NCBI GenBank assembly: GCA_024998685.1
Contig: JACOEH010000004.1
Span: 1-64,000 of the forward strand
DNA from: Nitrospira sp.
GTDB lineage: Bacteria; Nitrospirota; Nitrospiria; Nitrospirales; Nitrospiraceae
Reading direction: 5' to 3'
Length of the DNA stretch: 64,000 nt
Below are positions 26,680 to 35,617 of this stretch, in pieces (position 1 is the first letter of the stretch; the number at the start of each line of letters is the position of its first letter). Below the pieces are notes generated by a model. It was not told the origin of the DNA, searched no databases, and saw only the letters and a program-made list of their open reading frames with translations. The position numbers and the translations under genes were made by a program.

Positions 26680-28492
26680 ATGTTAACGCCATGGGATTTC
26701 ATGAAACCCGATCGCGATGAAGCGATCCGCGTTCCATCTCATTTCGAGAGCGACAGCGGAAGACCTATCGATCGTGCGTCTTCCGCTCTCGACATGCGCG
26801 CACAACAAAGCGATAGTCCGTTTAAGCCGGGATGGAGTTGCTGGCGTGTGGAGCCGGCGCGACGCGCGGCATTCTTGATCGACGGTCACGCGTACTTTGC
26901 CGCCTTTCGCGAGGCGGCCCTTGCGTCTGAGCACTCCATCTATATGTTGGGATGGGATTTCGATTCGCATATCCGCATGATGATCGGTCGTGAATCCGAC
27001 GGATATCCGGATCGCTTGGGTCCCTTTCTTGGCGCCCTTCTCGCGTGGCGGAAGAAGCTGCATATTTATGTTCTCGTGTGGGATTTCCATGTGATCTATT
27101 TCAAGGAGCGGCAGGGGTGGCTACCCCGACGGCTCCTGGCGCACCAGCGTCTCCATTTCTGCGAGCCGCGCGTCGATGCATCTACATCGAAACCCAATAC
27201 TTTACCTCCAAAGTCCTGGCCGAGGTGTTGACGGACTTGTTGCGACGCGAGGATGGGCCCGATATCGTCATGATTCTGCATCCCAGCAGCGATGGATGGC
27301 TCGAGCAACATACGATGGATGTCTTGCGAGGGAGAGTGCTCAAACATCTTCGTACCGTTGATCGCCACCACCGGCTCGGGCTGTACTATCCCCGTGTACC
27401 CGATGCGAAGGAACGTTGCATCGGTGTGCACAGCAAGGTCTGCGTCATCGACGATGCCTGCGTGCGGATCGGCTCGGCGAATTTAAGCAATCGCAGCCTG
27501 GGGTTCGATACCGAATGTGATCTGGCCGTTCATGCCGCAGGCAATCCGGATGTGGAGGAGCGAATCGCAGCATTCCGCAATCGTCTGCTCGGCGAGCATT
27601 TGGATGTATCCCCGGAGGATGTGGCGCAGGCGTTGCGTCGCCATTCAAGGTTGATCGCTGCCGTGGAGGCACTTCGCGGAAGGGATCGGACGCTTCAAGT
27701 GTTCGATAAGCAGATCCCGGAGGAAGTGGACGGGATGGTCCCGGACGACGAGTTCATCGACCCGAGCCGACCCTATGAGACTCAACTCGTCCCCGTCGAA
27801 CATCGGTCATCGGTGCGACGGCAGATGATCATGGGAGTGACGTTGTTGCTGGTAGTGGCAGGACTGGCGGAGGCCTGGCGATGGTCGCCGCTGGGGAGTG
27901 GATGGAACTGTCGCGGCTCGTGGCCTATGCGGACGAGTTCGCGCGCAGCCAGACGGCTCCGTTCATTGTCGTCGGATCGTTCGTGATCGGAGGACTCGTC
28001 GTTGCGCCGGTCACGGTGCTTGTCACGGCCATCGTGCTCACATTCGGTCCGCTGCATGGGTTCGTGTACGGCTTTATCGGTATGACGCTCAGTGCGCTGG
28101 TGACGTTCGGACTCGGACGCCTGATGGGACGGCAGCTGGTGGAGCATTGGTCTGCTCGTCTGTATCGCTTGAGCCGGAATTTGGCATCCAAAGGCGTGTT
28201 GGCTGTCGTGGCCGTGCGGGTGATTCCAGTCGCCCCCTTCACGGTGGTCAATATGATCGCCGGGGTCACGCATATTCGCACGAGAGATTACCTGTTGGGG
28301 ACTGTCCTCGGCGAATTGCCCGGTCTATTGGCCATCGCCGTTTTCATGGATCAAGTGACGGCCACACTGAACGCTCCCGGTCTCGGAAGCTATCTCGTCT
28401 TGGCCGTCTCGGCCATCGCGATAGTGAGTGCCGTGTGGGGATTGCGACGGTGGCTTTCTCGGCGCGCGGATTTTTCGAACGAGCAGGCATGA
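26680..28492 (+). pseudogene. Phospholipase D-VTT fusion gene, broken by deletion and frameshift
   Basis: In intact relatives this is one gene: two HKD phosphodiesterase domains followed by a DedA/TVP38-type (VTT) membrane domain. Here the first part (to about 27163) reads to HIYVLVWDFHVIYFKERQ and LHF, then jumps to a different frame at RAARRCIYIETQYFTS. The first HKD site is missing, so roughly 130-150 residues appear deleted. The second HKD is intact (VHSKVCVIDDACVRIGSANL). A second 1-nt loss near 27897 separates it from the VTT domain (27881-28492), which has four or more membrane helices including VAVRVIPVAPFTVVNMIAGV. The VTT part could still be translated from MVAAGEWMELSRL. Confidence 0.85.
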
Positions 28493-28522
28493 ACGTCGAC
28501 CCGGTGCGTCGTTCTCGATCGT

Positions 28523-28886
28523 TCAACGGTGAGCCGGCTGCTCGGTCGGTTCTTTTGGAACTTGGCGCCGGATATCGGCCGGCTCCAGCATTCGAATGAG
28601 GGTTTCGACGTGGGAAGAAACAGCGCGCCGCAGCGCCCATATTGGTGTTCATTCGTAAGACCTGCACAGCCGGATATCGGTCTGCGATCTGCCAAGAGGT
28701 TCCATCGGAAGACGCATTATCCATGACGATGATCGTCGGATTTTCAGGAAGTCGTACAAGGTGACCGACCGTCCGCAGCACCTCTTGCACGCGATTATGC
28801 GTTAAGACGACGACGGTCACTCGACCGTCAAGTCGACTGCTGGATGAGTGAAGATCCTCACCTTCCATCACGACTGAATCATCCAA
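28523..28886 (-). pseudogene. Glycosyltransferase family 2 remnant with internal deletion
   Basis: Codons 1-88 are a normal GT2 start: GRVTVVVLTHNRVQEVLRTV and TIIVMDNASSDGTS, ending NTNMGAAAR near 28623. There the sequence jumps, in another frame, to RRAVSSHVETLIRMLEPADI, which looks like the last residues of such a protein, ending at a TGA at 28523-28525. The catalytic middle (DxD region and acceptor part) is gone. The start overlaps the PIG-L gene by 19 nt, so it was the last gene of an operon. Confidence 0.75.
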
Positions 28887-29566
28887 TACCGTTCGGGAAG
28901 AAACACATCCTCATAACCAGGCCGTCCAGGAGTGGTGAGCGCCCGCAGCTGCGAGCCATAGCATTGAACCGCCGCCCGTTTGTGTTCGCTCGACAGAGGG
29001 CCGAGGTTGACCCGCCGCGCGCGGATGCCGCGCGTCCGGAGGTGCGCGAGACGTTCTGAGAGAAGATCCGGGATGTGCCGGTACAGAGCATCTTCATAGA
29101 AGTACCATGCGAATTCTGGATACCAGCTCCTCAGTCCAAGACAGGCCTCCGATGTCAATCGATGGTCGCTGTGAAAAAAGCCCATGGGGACGAATAGGCT
29201 ATGCGGAGATATGGTCTCGACCACCACGGACAAGGCGCGTACCACGTCGGAACAGGACGCCGGTTTTCGATATTGACTGTCGTAAAACGACATCCAGAGG
29301 GCACGGGCGCCCAACAGTGACAAGGCCTGCGCATCTTCGTGGCGACTGACTGCCGTCGCATCGTCGCCGGTTCGAAAGCCGCTCGAGCGATCCCATTCCG
29401 TGAGAGACCCGTCCGGCGTGGGACCTTCGGCGCAGACCGTCACGACCGTGGAGCCCGGATACGTTTCAAGCAGGGATCCGCAGGCGAATACGGCATCGTC
29501 GCAGTGCGGCGAGATGATGAGCATTCGAAGCCGTGAAGGAACCATAGACGACATGATAGAAAGCAT
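28868..29566 (-). CDS. PIG-L/LmbE-type N-deacetylase
   Basis: The product has 232 residues. It has the Zn-site motif SPHCDDAVFACGS (usual form HPDDE), a VVTVCAEG strand, SRHEDAQAL, and the second metal-ligand region FFHSDHRLTSEACLGL. These enzymes remove acetyl from GlcNAc-type sugars or related conjugates. Neighbours (methyltransferase, HAD phosphatase, glycosyltransferase remnant) fit a small sugar-modification or glycan operon. Three Met codons near the start are possible (29566, 29554, 29545). It appears intact while both flanking genes on each side are damaged. Confidence 0.8.
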   Translation of the reverse strand: MLSIMSSMVPSRLRMLIISPHCDDAVFACGSLLETYPGSTVVTVCAEGPTPDGSLTEWDRSSGFRTGDDATAVSRHEDAQALSLLGARALWMSFYDSQYRKPASCSDVVRALSVVVETISPHSLFVPMGFFHSDHRLTSEACLGLRSWYPEFAWYFYEDALYRHIPDLLSERLAHLRTRGIRARRVNLGPLSSEHKRAAVQCYGSQLRALTTPGRPGYEDVFLPERYWMIQS

Positions 29567-29570
29567 TCGC

Positions 29571-30191
29571 CTATTTCATAGCCTCTACGAACAGACTTTC
29601 TCGAGGCCGGTTGTCGAGTTGCACAATTTCCGGATAGATACTCTCGGTTTGACCGAATGCGCAGCGCCGCACATGGCGAAACCGTTCCCGCACAAGGAGT
29701 TCCGCGATACAGTCGAACGTGAACGGCGTCCGCACGGACCCATACCAGATGATTTGCGTGACGAGTTTCGTGCCGATCGCACGGGCATCACCGTCCGGCA
29801 CATGGAAGTAGCCATGATCTTCCGCAATGTAAGCCCGAATCGCCTTCTCCAAATCAGGCAATCCAAGCCTCAGCACGCCTCGCGGCATGAGGACGCGTTT
29901 TAACTCCCGGAGGGCGACCGGGATATCCGGATAGCGCAAGTCCTGAAGCATATGCATGGCCACTATATAGTCGATGCTGTCCGTATCAAGATTGAGCCCT
30001 GTTCGGATGTCGCCCACCACATCAATCCCCGGGCCCCTGTGGATGTCTGCGTTGAGCCATCCGGGCATGCGATGAGGACCGCACCCCATGTTGAGCCGCC
30101 TAATCGTCTCGCTGATTTGCCGGCTCTCGACATGCATAGTCGTCTCTTCTGCTGAAACCGCCGAGCCGTCATCAGCGGCAATCGCCGTCAT
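29571..30191 (-). CDS. SAM-dependent methyltransferase
   Basis: The 206-residue class I methyltransferase has LNMGCGPHRMPGWLNADIHR (SAM loop and acidic residue) and DIRTGLNLDTDSIDYIVAMH, with LREL..VLMPRGVLRLGLPD. This is the predicted-methyltransferase type often found in glycan clusters. Its ATG overlaps the HAD stop by the ATGA arrangement, and the next gene starts 4 bp after its end. Substrate unknown; sugar or lipid is suggested only by neighbours. Confidence 0.82.
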   Translation of the reverse strand: MTAIAADDGSAVSAEETTMHVESRQISETIRRLNMGCGPHRMPGWLNADIHRGPGIDVVGDIRTGLNLDTDSIDYIVAMHMLQDLRYPDIPVALRELKRVLMPRGVLRLGLPDLEKAIRAYIAEDHGYFHVPDGDARAIGTKLVTQIIWYGSVRTPFTFDCIAELLVRERFRHVRRCAFGQTESIYPEIVQLDNRPRESLFVEAMK

Positions 30192-30800
30192 AGCTCTTTC
30201 GATCCGTCATCGTGCAAGCACGGTCGTTCGTCGGTCGCAATCAGATCGGTGAACGTGATGAGCCGGGCCGCTTCGAACATCTCGTCGGCAATGAAGTTTG
30301 GCCAACGCAAGGACGTGAGATTCCATTCAGTTTCATTGCCGTTCGTGAGTAATGGTGCGGCAGCCGGCCGCGCGGCCGGCTGCAACGTCGTGCAGGATAT
30401 CGCCGATCATCCATGAATTCGTCAGGTCAACATGGAGTTCATCGGCGGCCTGGATCAGCAGACCGGGATTGGGTTTTCGACAAGAGCAGTCCACGTTGAA
30501 TGAGGGAACGGTGCCCTCCGGATGATGGGGCCAACAGTAATAGCCCATAAGAGGGACCTGGAACTTTGCGAGCTCGGCTCGAAGACCGAGCTCCTCGCGC
30601 AGCAGGTCTTCCACCGCGAACCGTTCCGGCGCGACTCCTCCCTGATTGGACACCACGATCAGGGTATAGCCCGCGTGGTGCAATAAACGCAATCCTTCGA
30701 TCGTCCCAGGGAGCCATTCGATGTGTTCGGGGCTGCGATTGAATGGATGGTTCTCGATCAATGTGCCGTCTTTATCCAAAAATACGGCTTTTCGGCTCAT
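30188..30800 (-). pseudogene. HAD-IIIA phosphatase (GmhB-like) with frameshift near its end
   Basis: The first 150 codons are a normal GmhB-like phosphatase: KAVFLDKDGTLIENHPFNRS (nucleophile Asp), VVSNQGGVAPERF, the Cys/His zinc loop YYCWPHHPEGT and DCSCRKPNPGLL, and MIGDILHDVAAGRAAGCRT. At about 30345 the frame shifts and a premature TGA follows. The expected tail, LLTNGNETEWNLTSLRWPNF and on, is in another frame up to 30188. The shift needs one extra or two lost bases. The ancestral stop overlaps the methyltransferase ATG (ATGA), and the start overlaps the SDR remnant stop. Confidence 0.8.
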
Positions 30801-30910
30801 GGCCACGAGGTCTCCGGCATCGGAGTGACGGTCATCTCCGGAACCGCTGTGTCGGCGGGCAGTCTAAGGAGATATCGCACGGTCTCCGCCACGTTCTGCG
30901 GATCCTGGAG
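30797..30910 (-). pseudogene. C-terminal remnant of a short-chain dehydrogenase
   Basis: The last 37 codons of an SDR: QNVAETVRYLLRLPADTAVP then EMTVTPMPETSWP and TGA, which overlaps the HAD start. The rest of the dehydrogenase is missing; upstream sequence is unrelated. It was the first gene of the decayed operon. Confidence 0.7.
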
Positions 30911-31005
30911 TGTCTTAGAACAAGGAGACCGATGAATGCGATGTGAGCCTGGGGAAACGCGGTTCGTAGCGATCGGAAGGCCGGCACGGCACACAATAAA
31001 TCTCC

Positions 31006-31107
31006 TCATTGCAGCGCCCGCAGCACGACGATCGTATGCGGCGTCATGTGGAGCGACGTTTTAGGAATCATTCTTTTCCGTCGATCATGTTCGTGAGCGT
31101 TCTGCAT
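31006..31107 (-). pseudogene. Possible 3' remnant of another gene
   Basis: A short frame ends in IPKTSLHMTPHTIVVLRALQ and a stop. This resembles the closing beta-strand of an alpha-amylase-type or related enzyme (a hydrophobic run before a short end), but it is too short to be sure. I report it only because the sequence between the SDR remnant and the next gene would otherwise be unexplained. Confidence 0.25.
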
Positions 31108-31264
31108 CCCCCTCATATCAAGTACTCACTACTGCGCCGGACGAGTACTGGGTAAAGCCCCCGTTTCTATTCCGACCGGGGGAATTCCCAGGTTAAAAAA
31201 ATGTCCGCCACGCTAAGGTGTAAGAGACATGTTGTCTCACACCTAAGACCGTAAGGAGGCTCGC

Positions 31265-31660
31265 ATGAAATCAAATCATAAAATCATCGGCATCGTATGT
31301 AGTGTGCTGTTGTCCGTCGGGTTGTCCACTGTAGGCCGTGCTGAACATTCACCGAGTCCATCAGACGTGATGAAAATGGATTCCTTAACTGAAGGACAAA
31401 AGTATAACTTTCAATCTGATGACGATAAACAACAGAACGTGAAAACTAAGAAGTCTCAGGCAAGCGGTGAGAAGACGGTCAAGGGGGAATTGTTCCGCGT
31501 TGAGGACGCCAATTATTTTGTGAAGGCGATGGATGGATCAGAAATTCGTCTGCACACAGATAAGACTACCGATATGAAAGGAAAAATTAAAAAGGGTGAT
31601 CGTATAGAAGCGACGGTCAACGGCCAGAACCATGCGCTGTCGATTCAGGCGATCAAATAG
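31265..31660 (+). CDS. Exported protein with a small beta domain
   Basis: The product has 131 residues with a signal peptide (IIGIVCSVLLSVGLSTVGRA). The mature part has a charged, Lys/Gln-rich linker, then a compact repeat-like beta domain: VKGELFRVEDANYFVKAMDG and TTDMKGKIKKGDRIEATVNG. This resembles the DUF5666/OB-like exported proteins in this window (62507-62938 and the remnant at 56832), which share the pattern of strand, KTxxxGxIxxGDxI. AAGGAGG precedes the ATG. Function unknown. Confidence 0.65.
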   Translation: MKSNHKIIGIVCSVLLSVGLSTVGRAEHSPSPSDVMKMDSLTEGQKYNFQSDDDKQQNVKTKKSQASGEKTVKGELFRVEDANYFVKAMDGSEIRLHTDKTTDMKGKIKKGDRIEATVNGQNHALSIQAIK

Positions 31661-31818
31661 CGAAAGCTTCGCGATATGGTCATGGTTTCGACCCGCGAAG
31701 TCCAACGTTGACTCCGTGGGAACGAATCGAAGGAGATACAAGCGGAAGTATATGTGATTACGAATCATGAGGGATACTCCTAGTGCAACTCGGCTGGATG
31801 ATTTGATAGGAACGGTCA

Positions 31819-32343
31819 ATGCTTACTGTGGCCGGGCGCCCTCGTTCTGGAATTTTCGGGGAGTCCACCAATGACGAAGCATACAGGGTGCTCCCTGGTG
31901 AAGACCGCCTTGTGAAAGACATCATGACCAGTGAGGTCGCTCTCACCACGGCCTCCATCACCGTCAAAGACGCGATCGACATCATCAGAAACCGAAACGT
32001 CCCCATCTTGGTTGTATGCCTCAAGCATGAGCCGGTCTTGGCGCTCACAGAATATGACCTGGCTCTCCATGTCATCACTGAAAGTCACGGTGATTCGGTC
32101 ACACTCTACGAGCTGATCAAGAAGCGTAGGGTCGTGCGGTGTCGCGATGATGCCATTCTCGCCGATGCAATGGACGCTATGCTGAACCATCGCATCCGTC
32201 ATGTTCCTGTCGTGGATGCAAAAGGCGATCTGGTCGGCGCGCTTTCGATAGTGGATGCGGTCGGAGCCGTCACGCCGAATGCCGCAGCGCCCCGGCAATC
32301 AAAAATCAGACGATTGTGGACTGAGACACCCGAGTTCACATGA
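31819..32343 (+). CDS. CBS-pair protein
   Basis: The product has 174 residues with two CBS motifs: VKDIMTSEVALTTASITVKD..IDIIRNRNVPILVV, and RCRDDAILADAMDAMLNHRI then RHVPVVDAKGDLVGALS. Such pairs bind adenosine nucleotides and regulate a partner. No enzymatic domain is fused, so the partner is unknown. It lies alone between an exported protein and a PAS protein, and AGGAAC precedes the ATG. Confidence 0.88.
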   Translation: MLTVAGRPRSGIFGESTNDEAYRVLPGEDRLVKDIMTSEVALTTASITVKDAIDIIRNRNVPILVVCLKHEPVLALTEYDLALHVITESHGDSVTLYELIKKRRVVRCRDDAILADAMDAMLNHRIRHVPVVDAKGDLVGALSIVDAVGAVTPNAAAPRQSKIRRLWTETPEFT

Positions 32344-32475
32344 CCGAGAAAGATAATCATCCGATAAGTAGAGACATGCCGCCGGAAGAATCGTTCGGCC
32401 GGCGCCCCACGATTTGTCCTCATCCTCTGGCCTTTCCTAGTTCATTTCCCCGTATGTCCCGATAACATCAAGCAC

Positions 32476-33603
32476 ATGGACTTGATTCGGGCGGATTTCA
32501 AACACGCCGGGCTGAAGGCGCGTTCGAGCGCATTCGGATTTCTGCTGGCCCTCATTCTGCTCGGCACCTTCATTCTCGATACGGGAATGCCTGATGGAGT
32601 TTCGGTGTGGGCTTCCTATTCGATCGCCATCGTCCTTGCTTTGTCGTGGGACGGTGCGCATGCCATCGCTTCCGTCACCGCCGCGGCATTGGCGCTCACG
32701 CTGATAGGATTATGGATCGGTCCGCTGGGAGATTTCCAGGCAGGCGTCATGAATCGAGCGATCGGAGTCGTCACGATCACAGGCGTCGGTTTGATATGCC
32801 TGCACGTGGATCGAAAGAGGCGCCGGCTTTTCCAATCGTGTGATGCGCTTGCCGCCAGCCGACAGCAGCTCCATTCGTTCGTCGATGAATTGCACAACAC
32901 GGGTGTTGTGTTGTGTGATCTTCGGGGACGTGTGACCGAATGTAATCAGGGCGCTCAACTTCTCACCTGCCATACGGACGGCGACATGGAGGGTCGGCCG
33001 CTCTATCGTGTCTTTCCGGGACAGATGAATCCTGTTGCCCGTTGGGGAGAAATCTTTAATTGGGCACGGCATAAGGGCGAAGTGGCATGGGATGAAGCCG
33101 TTCGACGACAAGACGGCTCATGGTGCTTGATGCATATGATAGTCAAACCCTTGCAAAATCGGTTCAAGCGCCATCACGGATATTCAATCGTGATGCACGA
33201 ACTCGCCACGTCGCTCTCAACGAGGAAAGGGCGCAGCTCGAAGGATCGACCTGTGATCTCAGTATTGAGGGATAACAAGGATATCGTGTTGTACCGGTGT
33301 CGCTTTGAGCCGCGTCGGACATTGGACTTCATCGACGTCAAAAGCCTCCGACTGCTCGAAGAATCATTCGGCGGAATCCCGGCGGCACAGGGTCAAGCGC
33401 TCGGTGACTGGGTCCATCCACTCGATCGTGAGCGGACGTGGAACACCATTGAGGAGGCGGTCCGGGCACAACGTCCTTATGTGTCGGTCTATCGGCTCGT
33501 CGGTGCGGCAGGCAACGACAAATGGATATGGGACGAGGGGGAAGCTTTCAGAACCGACGACGGACGTATCGGCGGTTTGGAAGGATTTATCGCCGGTATT
33601 TGA
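32476..33603 (+). CDS. Membrane PAS sensor protein without output domain
   Basis: The product has 375 residues. The N-terminal part has three or four membrane helices (AFGFLLALILLGTFIL, SIAIVLALSW, ITVTGVGLICLHV-type), then a linker and a PAS-like domain (LHNTGVVLCDLRGRVTECNQ). A second PAS-like C-terminal part follows, with ESFGGIPAAQGQALGDWVHP and YVSVYRLVGAAGNDKW. No kinase, GGDEF or HTH follows. It might signal by contact or be a truncated sensor. The start lacks a good ribosome site, so the true N-terminus is uncertain. Confidence 0.7.
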   Translation: MDLIRADFKHAGLKARSSAFGFLLALILLGTFILDTGMPDGVSVWASYSIAIVLALSWDGAHAIASVTAAALALTLIGLWIGPLGDFQAGVMNRAIGVVTITGVGLICLHVDRKRRRLFQSCDALAASRQQLHSFVDELHNTGVVLCDLRGRVTECNQGAQLLTCHTDGDMEGRPLYRVFPGQMNPVARWGEIFNWARHKGEVAWDEAVRRQDGSWCLMHMIVKPLQNRFKRHHGYSIVMHELATSLSTRKGRSSKDRPVISVLRDNKDIVLYRCRFEPRRTLDFIDVKSLRLLEESFGGIPAAQGQALGDWVHPLDRERTWNTIEEAVRAQRPYVSVYRLVGAAGNDKWIWDEGEAFRTDDGRIGGLEGFIAGI

Positions 33604-33629
33604 CACGACGTTCCTCCGTGTCGTTTTTT

Positions 33630-33647
33630 CCTAGGTGTCTTCCTAGT
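33630..33647 (+). promoter_or_regulatory. Putative regulator site: CCTAGG-N6-CCTAGT upstream of treZ
   Basis: CCTAGG (33630-33635), N6, CCTAGT (33642-33647), ending 59 bp before the treZ ATG. A CTATAGT -10-like element follows about 19 bp after CCTAGT. Same layout as before the kinase operon. Confidence 0.5.
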
Positions 33648-33706
33648 ACGAGTTCTCCTGCTGACCCTATAGTTAGTTAGTACACAAAATCACCAAACGT
33701 GCGCAC

Positions 33707-35617
33707 ATGGACGCGATAAAAGACACACGCATGGCCCGTACAATTCCGCTCGGAGCACAGGTTGTAGAAACAGGTGTGCAGTTTAGGCTCTGGGCTCCCA
33801 AAGCCCATCGCATCGAGGTTGTGTTCGGGAGCGGCAAGACCCAATCGCTCCGAAGAGACGATGAAACGGGCTACTTCACTGCAATCATCTCCGAGGCAAG
33901 CCCGGGCATGACGTATCGTTATCGCGTAGATGGGAAACATGATTTCCCGGATCCTTGTTCACGTTTTCAACCGGAAGGACCTCATGGCCCTTCGCAAATC
34001 GTCGATTCCTCCGCCTACCGCTGGCGAGATAGAGAGTGGCCGGGTGTCCGTATGACGGGACAAGTCATCTATGAACTCCATATCGGCGCCTTTACCGAAG
34101 AGGGTACGCTCGACGCCGCCGTTCGAGAGCTGGATGCGCTCAAATGCCTCGGAATCACACTGCTGGAAATCATGCCGATCGCCGAATTTCCCGGTCGGTG
34201 GAATTGGGGGTACGACGGGGTGTGTCTGTTCGCTCCGTCACATAGGTACGGGGACTATGATGCCCTCAAACGCTTCGTGGATGCGGCCCATGAAACGGGG
34301 CTGGGAGTCATTGTAGACGTGGTCTACAATCATTTTGGACCGGATGGAAACTATACATCAGTATTCAGCGACGATTATGTCACCGACCGATATCCGAATG
34401 AGTGGGGACAAGCTCTCAATTTCGATGGACCCGGGTCGGAGGGCATGCGGGAATTCGTCGTCCAAAATGCCTGTTATTGGATCGAAGAATTTCATCTTGA
34501 CGGTTTGAGGATCGACGCGACGCATGCCGTTCATGATGCAAGCGATCACCATATCTTGGGAGAGCTGGCCGCTCAGGCGCGGCGGGCGGCAAGACGACGG
34601 ACCATCGTGTTGATCGCTGAAAATGAGTCGCAGGACATCCGTGCGATTAGGCCTGTGGGAGAGGGAGGGTGGGGTCTTGATGCCGTGTGGTGCGACGACT
34701 TTCATCATGTCTGCCGAGTCGCTGCGACCGGCCGAAGCGAGGCATACTACACCGACTATCGCGGTACGCCGCAGGAATTTATCTCGTCTCTGAAACGGGG
34801 ATTTTTGTACCAGGGACAGAGGTATCACTGGCAACGCAAGGCCAGAGGCACCGTCGTCGATCAGGAACCAGCCGGCAGCTTCGTGTTTTATATTCAGAAT
34901 CACGATCAGATCGGGAATGCCCTTACAGGCAACCGCCTCCATACGTTGACCAGCCCTGGAAAATATCGCGTTCTTACGGCGATCAATTTGCTGGCGCCTG
35001 AGACGCCCATGTTGTTCATGGGTCAGGAGTATGGCGCGTCGAATCCGTTTCTCTACTTCGTCGACTTCGGAAGCCATGAGATCGGTCCCAAGGTCCGACA
35101 AGGACGGCAAGAATTCTTGAGCCAATTTCCAAGTTATGCCTCCGTTGAAGCACAGAAATCGATGTTCGATCCGAACGATCTCATGACGTTTGAACGATCC
35201 AAGCTGGACCGCGTGGAACGGAGCGTTCATGGACCGCTCTACCGACTCTGCCGAGACTTGTTGCGACTGCGTCGGGAGGACTTGGTGTTCTCCGCGCAAT
35301 CACGGGAAAAAATTGACGGCGCTGTTCTTGGTCTCCACGCCTTTGTCGTCCGCTATTTTGAAGAAACGGGCTATGACCGTCTTGTCGTCGTCAATTTGGG
35401 AGCGGATCTCCACTTCGTTCCCGCTCCCGAGCCACTGCTGGCCCCACAGCCGGACGGGTATTGGGCGCTTCTATGGTCGAGCGACCATCCTCAATACGAT
35501 GGGCCCGGGATCGTCAATCCGTTGACGGATGCGGGATGGCACATCCCGGCTGAATCGGCGACGGTGTTCCGGATGGAGCGCGATGTCGCCGCGACTCGTG
35601 AGCAGAACCATGAGTGA
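33707..35617 (+). CDS. treZ: Malto-oligosyltrehalose trehalohydrolase
   Basis: This 636-residue GH13 enzyme releases trehalose from the maltooligosyl-trehalose made by TreY. The N-terminal CBM-like part has VQFRLWAPKAHRIEVVFGSG. The catalytic barrel has ELHIGAFTEEGTLDAA, VIVDVVYNHFGPDGNY, LRIDATHAVHD with the nucleophile Asp270, LIAENESQD with the acid Glu305, and NHDQIGN. Full length and intact. It overlaps the next gene by 8 nt. No clear ribosome site precedes ATG 33707; a start a few codons later (MARTIPLG) is possible. Confidence 0.96.
   Translation: MDAIKDTRMARTIPLGAQVVETGVQFRLWAPKAHRIEVVFGSGKTQSLRRDDETGYFTAIISEASPGMTYRYRVDGKHDFPDPCSRFQPEGPHGPSQIVDSSAYRWRDREWPGVRMTGQVIYELHIGAFTEEGTLDAAVRELDALKCLGITLLEIMPIAEFPGRWNWGYDGVCLFAPSHRYGDYDALKRFVDAAHETGLGVIVDVVYNHFGPDGNYTSVFSDDYVTDRYPNEWGQALNFDGPGSEGMREFVVQNACYWIEEFHLDGLRIDATHAVHDASDHHILGELAAQARRAARRRTIVLIAENESQDIRAIRPVGEGGWGLDAVWCDDFHHVCRVAATGRSEAYYTDYRGTPQEFISSLKRGFLYQGQRYHWQRKARGTVVDQEPAGSFVFYIQNHDQIGNALTGNRLHTLTSPGKYRVLTAINLLAPETPMLFMGQEYGASNPFLYFVDFGSHEIGPKVRQGRQEFLSQFPSYASVEAQKSMFDPNDLMTFERSKLDRVERSVHGPLYRLCRDLLRLRREDLVFSAQSREKIDGAVLGLHAFVVRYFEETGYDRLVVVNLGADLHFVPAPEPLLAPQPDGYWALLWSSDHPQYDGPGIVNPLTDAGWHIPAESATVFRMERDVAATREQNHE

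Noticed and set aside
31156-31193. CCCCCG...CGGGGG inverted pair upstream of 31265
   Set aside because: Stem of only 6 bp with a 13-nt loop and no U-tract; too weak to call a terminator.
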